Assembly: GCA_025355935.1 (NCBI GenBank)
Contig: JANXYS010000163.1
Span: forward strand, 1 to 15,599
DNA length: 15,599 nucleotides
Direction of reading: 5' to 3'
Source: Chitinophagales bacterium
GTDB taxonomy: Bacteria > Bacteroidota > Bacteroidia > Chitinophagales > Chitinophagaceae
The first letter of the stretch is position 1. The number at the start of each line of letters is the position of its first letter. The notes below the pieces were generated by a model that made no database searches, was not told the origin of the DNA, and saw only the letters and a list, made by a program, of their open reading frames with translations. The position numbers were made by a program, and so were the translations under genes. Shown piece after piece: positions 14,460-15,599 of the stretch.

Positions 14460-15599
14460 ATGAGCCAGGATGCTTTTAAAAAGTTTACCGCTAAAAAGAA
14501 AAACAGCGTATTAAAAGAAGAATATCGCCAGGAAAAGAAAAAAGTCCGCAAAGAAAAAAATGCTTATTTCGACAAGCTCAAAGAGGAGAAGTACCAGGAA
14601 CGCATGGCAAAAAAGAAAGGTCCGGTTCCGCCAGCAAAACAAGTGCTGACAGAGAGCACTACGGTGGAAAAAGCAATGGCAAATTCTGCAGCCAGACCTG
14701 TTGTAAAGGGACCTCAAAGTGTTAATCAAAAAACAACGGATGAGGTAATGCCACTTAACAAGTTTCTTGCGCATTGCGGTGTTTCATCGAGGAGAGATGC
14801 AGTTGAACTTATTAGCAAGGGACTTGTAAAGGTTAATGGTGTACAATCAAGCGAGCCAGGCTATAAGGTTCAACCCACTGATGAAATACTATTTAACGGC
14901 AAAAAGCTGTTTGTTACCAAGAATCTCGTTTATATTTTATTGAATAAACCAAAGGATTACATAACAACAACAGAGGACCCGCAGGGCCGGAAAACTGTTT
15001 TACAGTTAATACAAAAAGCGACCTCTGAAAGAGTTTATCCTATTGGCAGACTTGATAGGAATACTTCAGGCGTACTCTTGTTAACAAACGATGGTGATCT
15101 TACACAAAAATTGTCGCATCCCAGCTACGAAATAAAAAAAATATACGAAGTTAAGCTCGATAAAAATTTAACCAAGGCAGACTTTGACAGCATCCTTACC
15201 GGCCTTACGCTCGAGGACGGATTAGTGTTGGTTGATAGCCTTGCGTACGCCGATAGCAAAGATAAATCAGTCATTGGAATAGAAATTCATAGCGGAAGAA
15301 ATAGGATTGTCCGCAGAATTTTTGAATCACTCGGTTATGATGTGAAGGGCCTCGACCGCGTGATGTACGCCGGGCTTACGAAGAAAAACGTTGAGCGCAG
15401 CAAGTGGAGATATCTTAGTGAGAAAGAGATACGTTTGCTGAAATATATGAACGAATCGAAGAAGCGGGCTAATAAGATCCCTATGAGTATGAATGATTCT
15501 GTTACAGAAGATATCGAGCCTATAATTGAAGAAAAAACTAGCGTACCAGCTGAAAAAATGGCTCCAAAAAAAATTAAAGAAAAAAAATTAACGGATAAA
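14460..15599 (+). CDS. RluB/RsuA-family rRNA pseudouridine synthase, partial (3' end beyond window)
   Basis: The frame starts at ATG 14460 and is open for 380 codons to the window edge, so the C-terminus is missing. The enzyme converts uridine to pseudouridine in rRNA. A lysine- and glutamate-rich N-terminal extension (about 1-95, for example KKFTAKKKNSVLKEEYR) precedes an S4 RNA-binding domain (99-150, LNKFLAHCGVSSRRDAVE). The catalytic domain follows, with the active-site aspartate D199 in GRLDRNTSGVLLLTNDGDL. The later block GRNRIVRRIFESLGYDVKGLDRV is the family's RIVRRxFE motif. A second lysine-rich tail starts after residue 320. The family's core is about 230-290 residues, so the extensions are extra. 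I give no symbol because RluB, RluF and RsuA cannot be told apart safely here. Confidence 0.92.
   Translation, partial: MSQDAFKKFTAKKKNSVLKEEYRQEKKKVRKEKNAYFDKLKEEKYQERMAKKKGPVPPAKQVLTESTTVEKAMANSAARPVVKGPQSVNQKTTDEVMPLNKFLAHCGVSSRRDAVELISKGLVKVNGVQSSEPGYKVQPTDEILFNGKKLFVTKNLVYILLNKPKDYITTTEDPQGRKTVLQLIQKATSERVYPIGRLDRNTSGVLLLTNDGDLTQKLSHPSYEIKKIYEVKLDKNLTKADFDSILTGLTLEDGLVLVDSLAYADSKDKSVIGIEIHSGRNRIVRRIFESLGYDVKGLDRVMYAGLTKKNVERSKWRYLSEKEIRLLKYMNESKKRANKIPMSMNDSVTEDIEPIIEEKTSVPAEKMAPKKIKEKKLTDK

Noticed and set aside
14324..14774. Two minus-strand open frames opposite the terminator and the start of the pseudouridine synthase
   Set aside because: Their Phe-rich translations are the antisense of lysine-rich coding DNA and of the T-run of the terminator.

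Overview
The window looks like chromosomal DNA of a Bacteroidota bacterium, most likely a Chitinophagaceae-type member. The evidence is moderate GC, near absence of Shine-Dalgarno sequences before the starts, promoter boxes of the TTG-N19-TAnnTTTG type, the Bacteroidota-style TonB protein, a DUF4836-like lipoprotein, and separate nuoC and nuoD genes. Species cannot be read from the sequence, and the family-level guess is an inference. I see no insertion sequence, prophage, CRISPR array, tRNA or rRNA, and no stretch over 300 bases without a gene.

The left half (about 1-7924) is entirely on the minus strand. Read in the direction of transcription it has two blocks. The first is tonB-like transducer, small two-helix membrane protein, PstS-like lipoprotein, then a large secreted TPR protein, closed by a strong hairpin terminator (4014-4045). 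The second is the start of a complex I operon, nuoA-nuoB-nuoC-nuoD-nuoE, behind a good promoter at 3956-3985. Six bases after nuoE a NlpE-like lipoprotein gene begins and runs off the left edge, where nuoF would normally be expected.

The right half (8082-15599) is entirely on the plus strand, divergent from tonB across a 157-base gap. It holds a low-molecular-weight tyrosine phosphatase overlapping hisS by one base, a DUF4836-like lipoprotein, a two-gene ABC system (ATPase plus FtsX/MacB-like permease), a secreted basic protein with two Spy/LTXXQ-like repeats, a rho-independent terminator, and an RluB/RsuA-type pseudouridine synthase with long lysine-rich tails that is cut by the right edge.

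Most of this is core physiology: respiration, envelope energy transduction, tRNA charging and rRNA modification. No complete new system is evident. The most unusual points are the lipoprotein inside the nuo operon, the ABC ATPase with a degenerate signature motif and no H-loop histidine, the orphan PstS-like lipoprotein coupled by an ATGA overlap to a tiny membrane protein in a TonB/TPR cluster, and an inverted-repeat element in the nuoA-nuoB gap.
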